64,000 nucleotides of DNA from Rhabdophis nuchalis (lineage: Eukaryota; Chordata; Lepidosauria; Squamata; Natricidae): contig CM077652.1 in assembly GCA_039707465.1 (NCBI GenBank), forward strand, positions 38,329,118 through 38,393,117, written 5' to 3'. The position numbers were made by a program, and so were the translations under genes. The notes below the pieces were generated by a model. The model did not search any database. It was not told the DNA's origin and worked only from the letters and a program-made list of their open reading frames with translations. Of this stretch, positions 42,892 through 54,500 are shown piece after piece; the stretch's first letter is position 1; every line of letters starts with the position of its first letter.

Positions 42892-44279
42892 ATCGAAGTC
42901 CTTTTCCTATAGGGCAGGTGATTTAGGAGACAGCCAGACCATTTCAGATCCATCTCCAAGTTGAAAAATGCTCTCTTTTGCCTGCGTCACGGGAGGCATG
43001 GAGCAAATGGATGACTTGTCTCCATCCAATCTGTTAGGCAATAGGATTGCTCACCCAACCTTGCAACGAGAGAAAGAACTGTGAAACACGGCTCTATTGG
43101 ATTTGAAGAACAGGGGAAATTCGCCTCCCCAGTCGTCACTGCAAGTTGGCCCAAGGTTGATGTTCCGGAGAAAATCAGGGAAGCTTCTGGTTGGATCCAT
43201 AGTAGGATGAGCATTGCCTGAGCACAGAAATGGGAGGGAGCACGGTGCTTCATTAGCAATGGTGTATTGCCAACCGCCCAAACTGCAGGATGCATCACTT
43301 CACTTCTTGCGTTGTTTCATAGACAAGTGACACTTAAGATGGGCCATTCCTGTCTGCCGCTGTTTGCTCGTTTCCTGCTAATTGCCTTCCCAAATTGGAC
43401 TGGTGCTCTTGTGACATGAAAAACAACTACCAAAGTATTGTTCATCTAGATAGAGATGGAGGGGGGGAGGGAGGGGGGATCAGTAATTACAACCCTGGCG
43501 TTCTTTATGGGGGAATTAGAATTAACACCATGCCGTCATCGTTCATAACCTCTCCACCTTCAACGTGTCTTTTTCACTCCAGTTGCCTTTCCCTGAAGAC
43601 TGCTGAGTGTTGTCTTCTCACCAGTTGAACATCTATATCCACGGACATCTTTACCTCTGAAACAGACAGGATTTCAGGTTTTGCATTTATCTGAATTGCT
43701 AAAACCGCTGAGTCTTCTGCAGGGTGAAGAGTTTCCATTTTGTATTCCTTTTCTCTGTCTTCCTTGCAGCTGCCCCAAGAGCTTCTCTACCATAACTGGG
43801 TGGGCTTTAAATCAAAGGAGGATCTTGAAGACCAGATTCTGGTGAAGCAACTCTTGAGGCTGCTTGGATTAATTGGCAACCAGTAGTGGAAAGAATAAGA
43901 AAAAAGGTTAGAGAATTAAATGCACTCAAGCAATATGCCGATAGATTTCTTGTTACCTAGATACTGCCCAATTATATAGGACAAGTTTTGAACTGGGAAA
44001 GGATGGGTGAAAGAAGAAAACTCCTGAAGCTGATTCCACTTTGCACTTTGGACCTTCCTGGCCTCCTTCTGAAATTCCAAGAAGAGATGCAAAAAGTTGA
44101 GTTCTACTCTGCATTTGGATTGACCTGTAACTTACTAATATGGCTCAGCCATGGAAAAGAGCCAGAGAAGTTCCTGATGAGAATTTCTCAAAACCTTGGG
44201 CTGAAGACCCGGGCTGAACTTTCACCTCTTGCGAGAATTCAGGACTCTTCTTGCCAGAACTAAACTCCCTGGCATTCAT
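42892..44279. other. Unassigned stretch
   Basis: No gene is assigned. An acceptor-like CTTCCTTGCAG at 43760-43770 precedes an open stretch ending 'LLRLLGLIGNQ' and a stop at about 43887, and a 91-codon frame follows at 43988-44263. Neither resembles a protein I know. Confidence 0.3.
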
Positions 44280-45705
44280 CTGGACACAGCACAGAGACAG
44301 CATTGGTCGCGTTGGTTGATGATCTCTGGCGGGCGCGGGATAGAGGTCATTCCTCTATCCTAGTCCTATTAGACCTCTCAGCGGGTTTCGATACCATCAA
44401 CCATGATATCCTGTTGCGCCGACAGGGGGGTGGTTAGGAGTGGGAGGCACCATTTTGCGGTGGTTCTCCTCCTATCTCTCCGGCCGGTCGCAACTTGTGT
44501 TGGCAGGGGGGCAGAGATCGGCACCGAGGCCCCTCACTTGTGGGGTACCTCAGGGGTCGGTTCTCTCGCCTCTCCTGTTCAACACCTATATGAAGCCGCT
44601 GGGCGAGATCATCCGTGGTTTTGGGGTAGAGTACCATCAGTACGCTGATGACACCCAGCTGTACATCTCTACCCCTAACCACCCCAATGCCGTTGATGTG
44701 ATGTCCCAGTGTTTGGAGGCCGTGCGGGTCTGGATGGGGAGGAATGGGCTCCGACTCAACCTGTCCAAGACCAAGTGGCTGTGGTTTCCGGCATCCCAAT
44801 ATAGCCAGCTGGCTCCATCGCTGGCTATCGAGGGTGAGTCATTAGTCCCCGCGGAAAGGGCTCACAACTTGGGTGTCCTCCTGGACTCACGGCTGTCCTT
44901 GGATGACCATGTGACAGCCGTGGCCAGGGGGGCTTTTTATCAAGTCCGCTTGATACGCCAGTTGCGCCCCTTTCTAGATCGGGACTCCCTTCGCACAGTC
45001 ACTCAAGCCCTCGTGACATCCCGCCTAGACTATTGTAATGCTCTCTACACGGGGCTCTCTTGGGGCGCACCCGGAGGCTCCAGCTAGTACAGAATGCAGC
45101 CGCGCGGGGGATCTTGGGAGTCTCTCGATACTCCCATGTAACACCTCTCCTGCGCGAGCTGCACTGGCTGCCTGTGGCCTTCCGGGTGCGCTTCAAGGTA
45201 TTAATAACCATCTTTAAAGCGCTCCATGGCACGGGACCTGGTTATTTGCGAGACCGCCTCCTACCACACACCTCCCTCCGTCCTGTCCGCTCGCACAGGG
45301 AGGGCCTCCTCAGGGTGCCGTCTGCTGGCCAATGCCGGCTGGCAACCCCCAGGGGAAGGGCCTTCTCTGTGGCGGGTCCGGCTCTCTGGAACGACCTACC
45401 CCCCAACATTCGCACAATCACGGACCTGCGCCTCTTCCATCGGGAGCTTAAAACTTACTTTTTTCATCTGGCTGGCCTGGCTTAGACTTTATTAATAAAT
45501 TGTGGGGATTTTATTAAAGGTTTTTAGATGGTTTTAAGATGTTTTTAGCACGGGGTTTAAATTTAATATATTTTTACTGTAACTATATTGTATTTTGTAT
45601 TATTTGTATTGTTTTAATATCTGCCTGTGTGCCGCCTTGAGTCCCTCCAGGGAGATAGGGCAGGATACAAATCCAAGATAAATAAATAAATAAAATAAAT
45701 AAAAA
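44280..45705 (+). mobile_element. L2/CR1-type LINE, 5'-truncated, frameshifted
   Basis: Same family as the element at 2405-4255. Reverse-transcriptase motifs in order: '[13 protein letters not shown]' (about 44360), 'GVPQGSVLSPLLFNTYMKPL' (about 44540), catalytic 'YADDTQLY' (about 44645), then the C-terminal region to about 45480. Frameshifts occur near 44420 and near 45065. The 3' UTR ends 'GGCAGGATACAAATCC' followed by AAAT repeats (about 45680-45702). Not functional. Confidence 0.88.
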
Positions 45706-46331
45706 TCTTCATGTTCTTAAGCAGCAAAAAGTATGGACAAAGAGCCACACTCAAGCACTTCGGTTGGAACTGCTGCTAGCATCCTTTTTCACTCCACAAC
45801 CACCTGATAAAGGACCTCAACAATTGAATCCACGGCCCAAATGCCATCCAGATCCTGGGGAGCGGGGGAGGGGGCTCAGTAACTCTTCCAAGCACAGCCC
45901 AATCACACTCTTTCTTCATCTCATCCGTTCACCGCCTCCATTTTGTTCCTGCCCTTCTGCCGTTTTCAATTTTGCATAGTTGCCCCCCCCCCCCAGTCCT
46001 CACTGTTTCTATCACACACTCCGATAAGTGAGTCTCTGCTTGCACTTGGTCAATTCCGGTGCTCTTTTGGTCCAGGGTGGCTTGATGGATCTTTGGGGAT
46101 GAGAGGAAGTAGAATATGCCTTACTAAGCAATACTCCTGTGCACATCATAATTTATAAGGGGAGCTTCACCCTGATACTCCTACATGCTCCACGCCATCA
46201 GTTTGCCCTGAGAAGAACATGACTGCAACAAGCTAAAATTAAACTAGAATTAAACTTTTTACACCTGACTGAAAAGAATGCTGAAGTTTTACATGCAAAT
46301 CTTGGACTTGTAGTGGAATCTCCATCTAGAG
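45706..46331. other. Unassigned intergenic stretch
   Basis: No gene or repeat is recognised; a C run at about 45984-45995. Confidence 0.35.
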
Positions 46332-46431
46332 CAGGGACTTGCAACTTGGCAACTTTAAGACTTGTGGATTTCATCTGCCAGAATTGCTTAGCGGCTTAGC
46401 CAGTTGACATTCACAAGTTTGGAGATGCCAA
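46332..46431. mobile_element. Palindromic foldback miniature element, degraded
   Basis: The left arm 'CAGGGACTTGCAACTTGGC' continues into 'AACTTTAAGACTTGTGG'; the right arm is worn. It is flanked by ATCTAGAG and ATCTAGAT (seven of eight identical). Confidence 0.5.
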
Positions 46432-46439
46432 ATCTAGAT

Positions 46440-47627
46440 TGGGGGGGAGGCATGAAGAGGAGCCCTACTTTGGACTGTTACGCTGCAGGCCTCCCCCAGA
46501 GCCCTTGAAGCCTTTTCTTGCTGTTCCCAAAGGAATGAGTCAGCCTGGTGAAATTCTTGTATCAGAGGTGGCTAACAATACACGTTGTACCGCTGAGACT
46601 CTTCACAAGGGGTTCTGGTTGCTTTTGCCTGAAGGGTGAATTCATGACCGGTTCGTGTGAATTAGAGATCTTGTGCAATTTTTGGTCTTGTCAGGAAGTG
46701 ACAGCACTTTGACATCAATTCCTGTGGTGGCATCTAGAGTCTGAGACGGGTGCAAATCCTTTGCTAACCATATTGTGGCTTATTTGGCTTGGGACTTAAA
46801 GTGTTATGTAACCGCAGCCCTGGTTAGCCAAACTTATTTTATGTCCACAGTTAAGCAAATTGGTCCCATCTTTCTTTTCCCTGCCACTTTGCAAAAATGT
46901 AAAAGCCCATTTGAGATTAGGGATGCTTGCTCCCCAATAAAATAATTAAGTGTCCTTTTAGGCAGTTTAATTAATCCACTTATTTCCCGGCCTTTATTTT
47001 TGCCACTCGCAGCAACTTCATTTGCATGTTGGTTGCTAGTTGTTGGTTCGCAGGGATGTTGGGTGTCAGCTGAGGGCTGCTGAATGGCAAGGACTTGAAT
47101 ACATGAATACGTAGCCATGCGTAGTTGGCAGCTGATGCTTCAGCTTCTGGCTGGATCAGATTATCAGTCATAAGAAGAAAAGCCCTCTAGCCTTCAGCCA
47201 CTCCTGCAGGCAAGGACAAAGGCTCCGGCAGCCCTGACACCTGCTCTACCTGGGGAAACGCCCGTCCTGCTTCAAAGTGGCCGAGACAAGCTCTCCTCCC
47301 CAGGGCCCAGGCGCCCCCCCCCAACGCAGTCCAGCCCAGTTGCCTCCTTCCAACTGGTGCCACTGGTTCTCCTGGGAACCCAGCAGCATCTGAGCCAGCT
47401 CTCAGGTCTTAGGAAAAGGAAGGAATGCGGCCATGCAGAGACCCTGGGCACAGAAAGACCCCATAAATGCCCATCGGTGCCAGTCCATACATGAAATGCC
47501 AGGATAGCAGGCTAAATCGATACATGAAGGCCCATTAGTTACTCCCCCGTCTGCAGTTCTCTTCTGGGTCGGATCTTTGGTGCAGCGGAGCCCACCTGCT
47601 CCTGCCATTCTCTCCTGCCCTTTTCCT
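46440..47627. other. Unassigned intergenic stretch
   Basis: No gene or repeat is recognised; frames are short and unsupported. Confidence 0.35.
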
Positions 47628-47755
47628 CAGTGTTTCTCAACCTCGGCTGCTTGAAGACTGGTGGCCTTCAACTCCCAGAATTCCTACTGGCTGGGGAATT
47701 CTGGGAGTTGTAGTCCACCCGGCTTCACGCGGCCGAGGTTGAAGAGCACCGCCTG
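47628..47755. mobile_element. Palindromic foldback miniature element, target of the L1 insertion
   Basis: Left end 'CAGTGTTTCTCAACCTCGGC', centre 'GAATTCCTACTGG' and 'GGGGAATTCTGGGAG', right end 'GGCCGAGGTTGAAGAGCACC'. The last 14 bases also form the left duplication of the L1-derived element that follows, so the L1 integrated at its edge. Confidence 0.6.
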
Positions 47756-48644
47756 GGACTTCCTTCCGGTCTGCCGGCGGCGACGGTCGAGTCCTGGGAC
47801 TCGTCCGCCGCTTTGTCATTTTTGCGGCCCCAAACGGGGCGGGGTGTTCCTTTTAAAGGAACCCCCCCGTAAGGTTGGCTTGCTGGGACCTTTCCTAACC
47901 CGACGGCGGTCGGGGGGGGGGGTCCTTGTCTTCGACCTAGGAGTGAAAAGACATGCTGTGGGGGGCTTGGTTCCCTTCGCCAACGGAGGACAGGAGCAGC
48001 TAATTAATTTGGAGAGAGCTGGATCTTTCAAGTCGGAAGGCAATGCCGGGACTCTGGCTGCGATGTGGATTGTAAGTGACTCTGTCTTTTTCTGCTGGCA
48101 GCTTTGACTTTAAAAAACGATGGAGGGGGGAGTTTGTTAAACCCCCCCTCGGATTTAAGAACAGCGGCGTTTTGAAATGGCTCCTCTAGCTTGAGGAAGC
48201 GGAATAATCTATATCTGAACTTTGCAAAAGGAGTGAAAGTTTTTGTGGATTGATTCTAGATACTTAGTATCGAAGTCTTGCAACAATGAAACAATTTCCT
48301 TCGCTGCTCTCTCCCGGTGGTTCCAGACTGGGCGGGGGAAGATGGCGTTCCTTTGTTCTTAGGAGAATTACTTTTCATGGAAAATTTCCGACATCCCTTT
48401 GAGACCTGGACTGCCTCTCTCTTTTAATGGTTGATTTGTGGTAATTGATTAATTGATTCCTTCCCTGGAGTGCCTTCTTTTTTTTTATAATTGACTGTAA
48501 AATTTGGTTTTCCCTCTGGATTTTATAAGTTTGACTTTGCTGATTGGATTTCGCTCTTGGACTTGCCTCACCATCTCTTGGACTTGCCTCACCGGCTGCA
48601 CCCAATAAACGCCATTTTATTGACACTGATTTAAACCACCCACC

Positions 48645-49496
48645 ATGGCTTCAAAAAAGCAGCCAGAAAAACCAGATATGGATGCAAGATTAACAGCTAT
48701 GGAAGAAGTACTACAAACTTTGGTAATGGAGATTAAAGAACTTAGAAAAGACCACTGCAGTTCCAAATTAGAACTTTTGGAGACACAGAAAAAATTAATG
48801 CAGAATACACAGAAGACTGAAGAGTTGGAGGTGGGGCTGGCTGGGGCAAGGGGAGAGCTTAAAAATGTTCATACTGAAATTGGAGATTTAACTGGTCATA
48901 TGTCTAGGATGGATTTTGAAAGGATGTCATATTTTTTAAGATTTCAAAATGTTGCTGAAGAACCTGGTGAAAGCCTAGCTGATCTTATGAGTACAATTTT
49001 AGCAGACTATTTACATAAACCCAAAGAGGAGATCAGGGGGGATATTGATTTGGTATATAGAATAAATTCAGCATATGCCAGGATAAATGAAGTACCCAGA
49101 GAGATACATATTAAATTTGTTAGAAGGTCGACAAGGGAAGGAATTTTGAGGGCGCAGAGAGACGGTCCTTTAATTTATCAACAAAACGAAGTCGCTATCT
49201 TGAAGCAGATCCCGAAAAAGATTAGAGAGGTAAGAAGGAAATACTCCTTATCTAAAAAATTATTTAAACAGGGGATCTGGTTTAAGTGGGTGATGCCAGA
49301 AGGGATGTTGGTGTTCTGGGAAGGAGGGAATGTAAGGATTAAAACAGTTGTAGAGGCGGAAGCCTTTCTTAAAAAACATTCCTCAATCCTGGAGGATGAA
49401 AATGGAAGAACGGAGGGGGCCACGGCCTCGCCCACTGGGGGCCAGGGAGGAGAACAAGAAGATACAATTGCTAAGAGACTTAGATCTAAAAAATGA
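48645..49496 (+). CDS. L1 ORF1-type RNA-binding protein, intact (283 residues)
   Basis: A complete frame from an ATG in an ideal context (CCACCATGG) to TGA. A coiled coil covers about residues 10-85 with leucine-rich heptads. An RRM-like domain begins 'MDFERMSYFLRFQNV' (about 88-103). The C-terminal domain has 'NEVPREIHIKFVRRSTREG' (about 146-164) and 'MPEGMLVFWEGG' (about 221-232). The acidic tail ends 'AKRLRSKK', a nuclear-localisation-like basic end. Length and order match L1 ORF1p, which binds element RNA as a trimer. There is no neighbouring ORF2, so mobilisation would depend on another L1. It could still be translated if transcribed. Confidence 0.9.
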   Translation: MASKKQPEKPDMDARLTAMEEVLQTLVMEIKELRKDHCSSKLELLETQKKLMQNTQKTEELEVGLAGARGELKNVHTEIGDLTGHMSRMDFERMSYFLRFQNVAEEPGESLADLMSTILADYLHKPKEEIRGDIDLVYRINSAYARINEVPREIHIKFVRRSTREGILRAQRDGPLIYQQNEVAILKQIPKKIREVRRKYSLSKKLFKQGIWFKWVMPEGMLVFWEGGNVRIKTVVEAEAFLKKHSSILEDENGRTEGATASPTGGQGGEQEDTIAKRLRSKK

Positions 49497-49726
49497 CTTT
49501 TTTAATATAGTATAATTTTTGTTTGGATGTTTGTATAGGATTGCTAGCACAGAATTTACAATGATGTATGCACTTCTCTTCACTTTGCAGCACCATTGAA
49601 ATTATGTATCATTTATATTTTGTCATGAAGCCCCGGAGGGGGCCAACGATCTCGACGTGAAAGTTCTCAAAATATCTTTTTCACACCTTACCTTCACCCT
49701 ACTTGTAAAAATTCTAAAACTCAATA

Positions 49727-49923
49727 CAGTGATCCCTCGTTTTTCACGGTTAATGGTTAACCTTCCGCGAAAACTGAAAAACCGCGAAGTAGGATTCGCA
49801 CCGGAAACTTGAGTTGGTGGACATCGTTTAAAGCAAGCACTAGGGGGCGCTTGCCTCCTACCGATGCATTTTCCCCCCTGTATTTTTGAAAAACCTGCGA
49901 AGCACTGAAGCGAGGGATCACTG
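49727..49923. mobile_element. Tc1/mariner-type miniature element (197 bp) with TA duplication
   Basis: Inverted termini 'CAGTGATCCCTCGTTTTTCA' and the inverse end 'GCGAGGGATCACTG', flanked by TA on each side (49725-49726 and 49924-49925). Removing it and one TA gives 'CTCAATAAAACTTTTTC', matching the uninterrupted 'CCAATAAAACTTTTTC' of copy A at about 15325. No coding capacity. Confidence 0.88.
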
Positions 49924-49959
49924 TAAAACTTTTTCAATATAAAAAAGAGCATCGCCTGT

Positions 49960-50500
49960 TAGCGCGAGCTCAGATTCCGCGCTTCCAGCACAACCTCCTG
50001 CCTGAAGAGGGCGCCAAACGCCGCGCTGGATTGCTGGGGTTGCTGCGGGCTGGGACCTCCGGGACGGAGCGGGCAGTCGAGAGGCAGGCGGCGCTAGAGC
50101 GACTTCGAGCATAGAGTGGGCGGAGAGAAGGGAAGCCAGTGGAGGAGGGAGCGAGATCCATATAACTGTAGACAGCTGCTTGGATACCAAACTTCCGGGT
50201 ACACCTACCAGGAACAGTTCAGAGAAACTGCCTTTGCTGACGTGTTGAATAATGCTCCAAATTCAGGACGGCAGCAAATCCCAATTTTAAAGGAAGGTTT
50301 AATTAAGTTGTCCTGCGAATTGCAGAGTAACGTGGTCCCTTCCAGCACCACCACCATGCTCTGAGCCCAGATGCACCTGGTGGGCCCCCAATAACTAAGC
50401 AGGGTCAGGTTAAGCTATTTCCTGGAAAACGAGGAAATCCCGGGGGGGGGGGGTGTCCCAGGATATTTAAAGTGATTTCAGGCCTGAGGAACGCAAACTC
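49960..50500. other. Unassigned stretch upstream of ZNF598
   Basis: Contains 'CTAAGCAGGGTCAGGTTAAG' at about 50395-50414, which resembles the internal control region of 5S rRNA but is too short to call. A G run lies at about 50442-50453. Confidence 0.35.
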
Positions 50501-51560
50501 TTCTCTCCCGCCGGAAGGGGCCTGGCGGGAGGCCTTGGGCAGAGCAACCGGGAATTGCTGCCTTATTTACACTCCGGGCAAATCCCGAGACTTTCCCGTG
50601 GAGCCTCCTGGCGGGAGCGCTCGGGAGAGGGGGGGGAAAATTCAGCGAGGAGCCCGGAAGTGACTGGCCAGCGCCCTTCTTTTGGGGCGTGGCCCTGCAG
50701 CCCCGCGCGGGGGCGGCGCTCTAGGCTGCCATCTTTGTGCGGGCGAGGGGCGGTTGCTAGGCGGCGCGCAGGGCCTAGTAGGCCGCAGGAGCGGCGGGGC
50801 GGCGTGGCCGTCCGGCAGCCGCGTCGAGTCGGCCTCTGCGGCGTCATGGCGGCTTCGCCTCCGTCGGAGTCGCGTAGCGCGGAAGGCCCGGGCAGCTGCG
50901 TCCTGTGTTGCGGCGAGCTGGAGGTGGTGGCCTTGGGCCGCTGCGAGCACCCCATCTGCTACCGCTGCTCCGTGCGGATGCGGGCGCTCTGCGGGGTCCG
51001 CTACTGCGCCGTCTGCCGAGAGGAGCTGGCCCAGGTGAGCGGCAGGCCGGCCACGGCTGGCGGGGGCCTCGGCGGGGGAGCGCAGGGCGCCGGGGGCGCC
51101 GCCTCTGGCCGCAGGTGACCCGGCGGGCGGGCGGCCTTTGCGGCGGGGCGCCTCGGGGCGGGCGGCGCTTGGGGCGGGCTCCGCCTGAGCTGCGGCGGGC
51201 GAGGCTGGAGCCGAGCGGCGCCCCCGGGCGAAAGGGCCTCCTCGGCTGGCCCCCATTGCCGCCCTGGGATTGGCCTCGAGGCGGAGGCTGCTGCCGTGGC
51301 GGGCGCGGCAGACTTGGGGCCCCGGGAAGGAGGCAGCGAAGCCGGGCCGGCGGATTGGGAGGGACATGGGCCGGGGCTCCTCCGGGAAGAAGCCGTTCTT
51401 GCCCAAAGCGAGCCCCGCGCCTCTTTCTCTGGCCTCCGCCCCGTGAATGGCGGCCCAGTTGCTGCCCGGCCTTTGGCCTCTGAGCAGCTCAATGGGGCGG
51501 CTGGCTGCTTCCCCGTCCTTCCCTTTGCCCCTTTGCCCGGCTTCTCTGGAAAGGAGGCGT
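50500..51560. promoter_or_regulatory. CpG island promoter of ZNF598
   Basis: CpG-dense sequence spans the ZNF598 5' region, first exon and start of intron 1. No TATA box was seen, consistent with a housekeeping CpG-island promoter. Long frames on both strands other than exon 1 are compositional. Confidence 0.75.
50846..51034 (+). CDS. ZNF598: ZNF598 coding exon 1 (RING domain)
   Basis: 63 codons ending at CAG/GTGAGC, phase 0. Encodes the whole RING from 'CVLCCGELEVVALGRCEHPI' to 'YCAVCREELAQ'. A short Ser/Pro/Glu leader of 17 residues precedes it. Confidence 0.95.
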
Positions 51561-54500
51561 CCCGCGGAGGAGGCGCTCCAGCCCTGCCGGGAGTTGGACA
51601 GCCATCCCTTCCTTCGTCTTTGGAAACGGTGGAAGAACGCCAGGATCAGATCACGAGAAACCCTGGATGTGCTTTCCTTTCGGCCCAGGGCCGGAGTAGC
51701 CGGTGGCCTTGAGGGGTTACCTGGGCGTTTGGCTCGCCTGTGAGGCGGCTGGTTCAGATGCAAGCGGAGAGAGGGTTTAAAGGGGGGTCCCTCGATTCAG
51801 ACTGGAGCTGGAGCTCTTCAATGTTGCCATTCATTGCTGCCCCATTTCCATCAGTTGAAGAGGGAGGAGAAGCTTCTCCAAGGCGTCGATGATAGCAGGC
51901 TGAGTGGGAAAGCCGCAGTCGACAGAAAGAACAGCTCCAAAGGATCTGGATAAGTTAGAGATGTGGGTTGAAAACACCAGTGAACGTTAATAAGATACTT
52001 CATTTACAAAGACAAAATCAACGACATGTAGCATAGGAAATATTTAATCCATCTGATCAATGTTATAATGGTTTTAGCTAGTATTATGACATTTGCTTCT
52101 CCAAATAAATATAGAATAATTTGTATTATTTCCCTGTTTTCTCCCTCTTTTCTAAAGCGGCCTTTTTGCTTAGATGTGATAAACTACAGTCCTTGGTAGG
52201 CACGCTGGGAATTGCCATCTAGTGCATTTCAAGGGTACTGAAGTGGAGGGAGGAGGCCGTGTTAATGCCCTGGCTGTTAGTCCAGTCCAACTTTCTCTAA
52301 TCATCTCATCCTTGTCATTCTTCTACTCACAAAATTAAACAAACCTTCCCTTATGAGAATTGGACCTCGCAAGATTTCTGTTAGTGCTCATCTGAATTTT
52401 ATCATCCAAGACCTACAAATGTACGGTTGTCAGATTATGCAGGGAATTTGTTTAATAGTCTTCTCTACTCAATTCTATAATTGCTCAATGTTTTGAATAT
52501 CGACATGGGGTTTGGCACACACCTCCTCAGGTGTGCTGCTCTGCTAAACTTGGGACCCTTGGTCTTGCCCTCAGTGAGTATCAAACAGTGGATTCTGTTT
52601 AATTAGGGCTGCTGGGATTCAACAGGATGACACTGTTTTGTGTCATACTGAGGGGTCAGTTTCCTGACTTGATCCCTCTCTAAGCAACTGAGTCTTCTCT
52701 TCTGCACTGAAAAGCCCCAATACAGCCTCTCCTTTTTTAGTGGCTATGCCCTTTACCGCCATTCACAAATACAATGGTATTAAAAAAAAACATTTTCTGA
52801 GTCATGGCTGCATTTCTGCTCACCTGATGAATACACACACAAACAGGAATGAGAGTAACATTGATACTGCTCATCAGAGAATTAGATAGAAGAGCAGCAA
52901 TCAGCGATTTTCAGTCCCACACTCAGATTTCCCACACTCTTTCTCTTTTTCTCCTGTGTTTGCTTAACAACCATTTCACGGCCAATTTAAGGACCACATT
53001 GCAGTCACTAAACAAAGAGAGAAGTCCTTGCCAGCCCCAGTGCAGAACCAGCCTTTTCCTTGATATTCCTGGGATATTTGGGAAGCTGCTTGATACTGTA
53101 GTTATTTTAGCAAAGAACTATGAACAAGAATGAAATAAACGTCAGTGGGCTTCTAGCTAGAGATAGCAATAGCAGTAGCACATATATACTGCTTCACAGT
53201 GCTTTACAGCTCTCTCTAAGCAGTTTACAGAATCAGCACCCAACAATTTTTTGGTCCTCATTTTACGCACCTCGGAAGGATGGAAAGATGACTCACCTTG
53301 AGGCTGGTGAGATTCAAACTGCCAAATTGCAGGCAGCCGACAGGTAGCAGAAATAGCCTGCAATACTGCACTCTAGCCACTGCGCCACCGTGGCTCATAA
53401 TAAGTTAAGGCTCAGGCCCATCCTTGCCCACTGCAACTGGCAGAGAGTCTTCAGAGACTTTCTCCCTGTTTGTTCCTCCTCCCTTGCTACTCGGGAGTGC
53501 TGGGGATTGGGCTTGAGACCTCTTACATAGCAGTCTTAAGTTCTGCTGCTGAACCGTTGCATCTGTAAGGAAGCGAAAAAAACGAGGAGGGAGCATCATG
53601 TGCAGCCTCTGGACCACTCATGCTGGTGAGCTGAAGGACGAGTTCCTTTCAGTCTTTCTGGGTCTCTTTTGGTGGAGAGGGTGTGTTTAGTGTGGGCTCC
53701 ATCATTTCTGACCTGAGAAGTACTGCATGCAAAAGACGCTCCGTCATTATGAATGGTGGGTGCCCTTGGCTTTTGGTCCCGGTTTTTCTAGAAAAAGTTT
53801 TCTCCTCTGGGTACTTCTTTTGCTCCTGATTGTTTTCCTCCCATCATCTTCTATGACTTGTTCTGTCGGGGTTTTCCCCCTTGTGTCTGATTAAATGGTG
53901 CATCCCATTTATTCCTGGAAGAGTGTGTCAGAAGCATTTCCTTTTACATCATGTTTGAATTGTGGGAAATGGAACCTTACCAAGCTCCTCATCTCTAAAG
54001 GAGGTGGATGAACAACAAGTGGATCTCTGTAACTTTCTTTTAGGCTCCCATGGAATTGATGAAGTGTAATCTTGGTTGTCTCTTCAGAATAGTGAAAGCC
54101 CCCCATCCCCACTAAATCTTGAACATATGATTGTTGTTGTTGCTAACCTGAGGTGTATGAGCCTTCATTCAGTTAGTGTGATGTCTCCCTTGGACAACTC
54201 CTCTGACTCTTCCTCGGAGCCCGGCTGGAGGGAGGATGAGTTCATTCCTGGCACATCAAGAACTGGGTTAATTATTAACTCTGTAACTGCCAGTCGAAAG
54301 AGATTTCTGGGACACTTCACAGGAGGATTCGGCTGGGGACAGCTGCAGGTCAGTGAGGAGGAGGAGAAAGAGCTGCCTTCCATGATGGATCTGAGAGCAT
54401 GCTGGGCAGAGAAAAGACAAGGGCAACAGAGATTTGCCAGATTATTCCAGTGCAGCCCTGCCCATCTTGATGGGCTGCATCAGACAGAGGGAGGCATTGC

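Larger units (their letters stand above)
47756..49944 (+). mobile_element. ORF1-only L1 element (HAL1-like), copy B, with intact ORF1
   Basis: Flanked by AAGAGCACCGCCTG (47742-47755) and AAGAGCATCGCCTG (49945-49958), a 14-bp duplication with one mismatch. Order: GC-rich 5' UTR of about 890 bp with AAGATGGCG near 48338, ORF1 (48645-49496), about 250 bp of 3' sequence, 'AAAACTTTTTCAATAT' and an A run. A 197-bp mariner-type element interrupts the tail. No ORF2. The ORF1-to-tail spacing without that insertion matches copy A, so both descend from one ORF1-only source rather than from separate deletions. Confidence 0.85.

Noticed and set aside
50395..50430. 5S rRNA-like internal control region
   Set aside because: Only about 20 bases match; the rest of a 5S gene or 5S-derived SINE was not found.
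50563..51763. Long antisense and alternative frames across ZNF598 exon 1
   Set aside because: CpG-island composition artefacts that disagree with the conserved RING frame and splice site.
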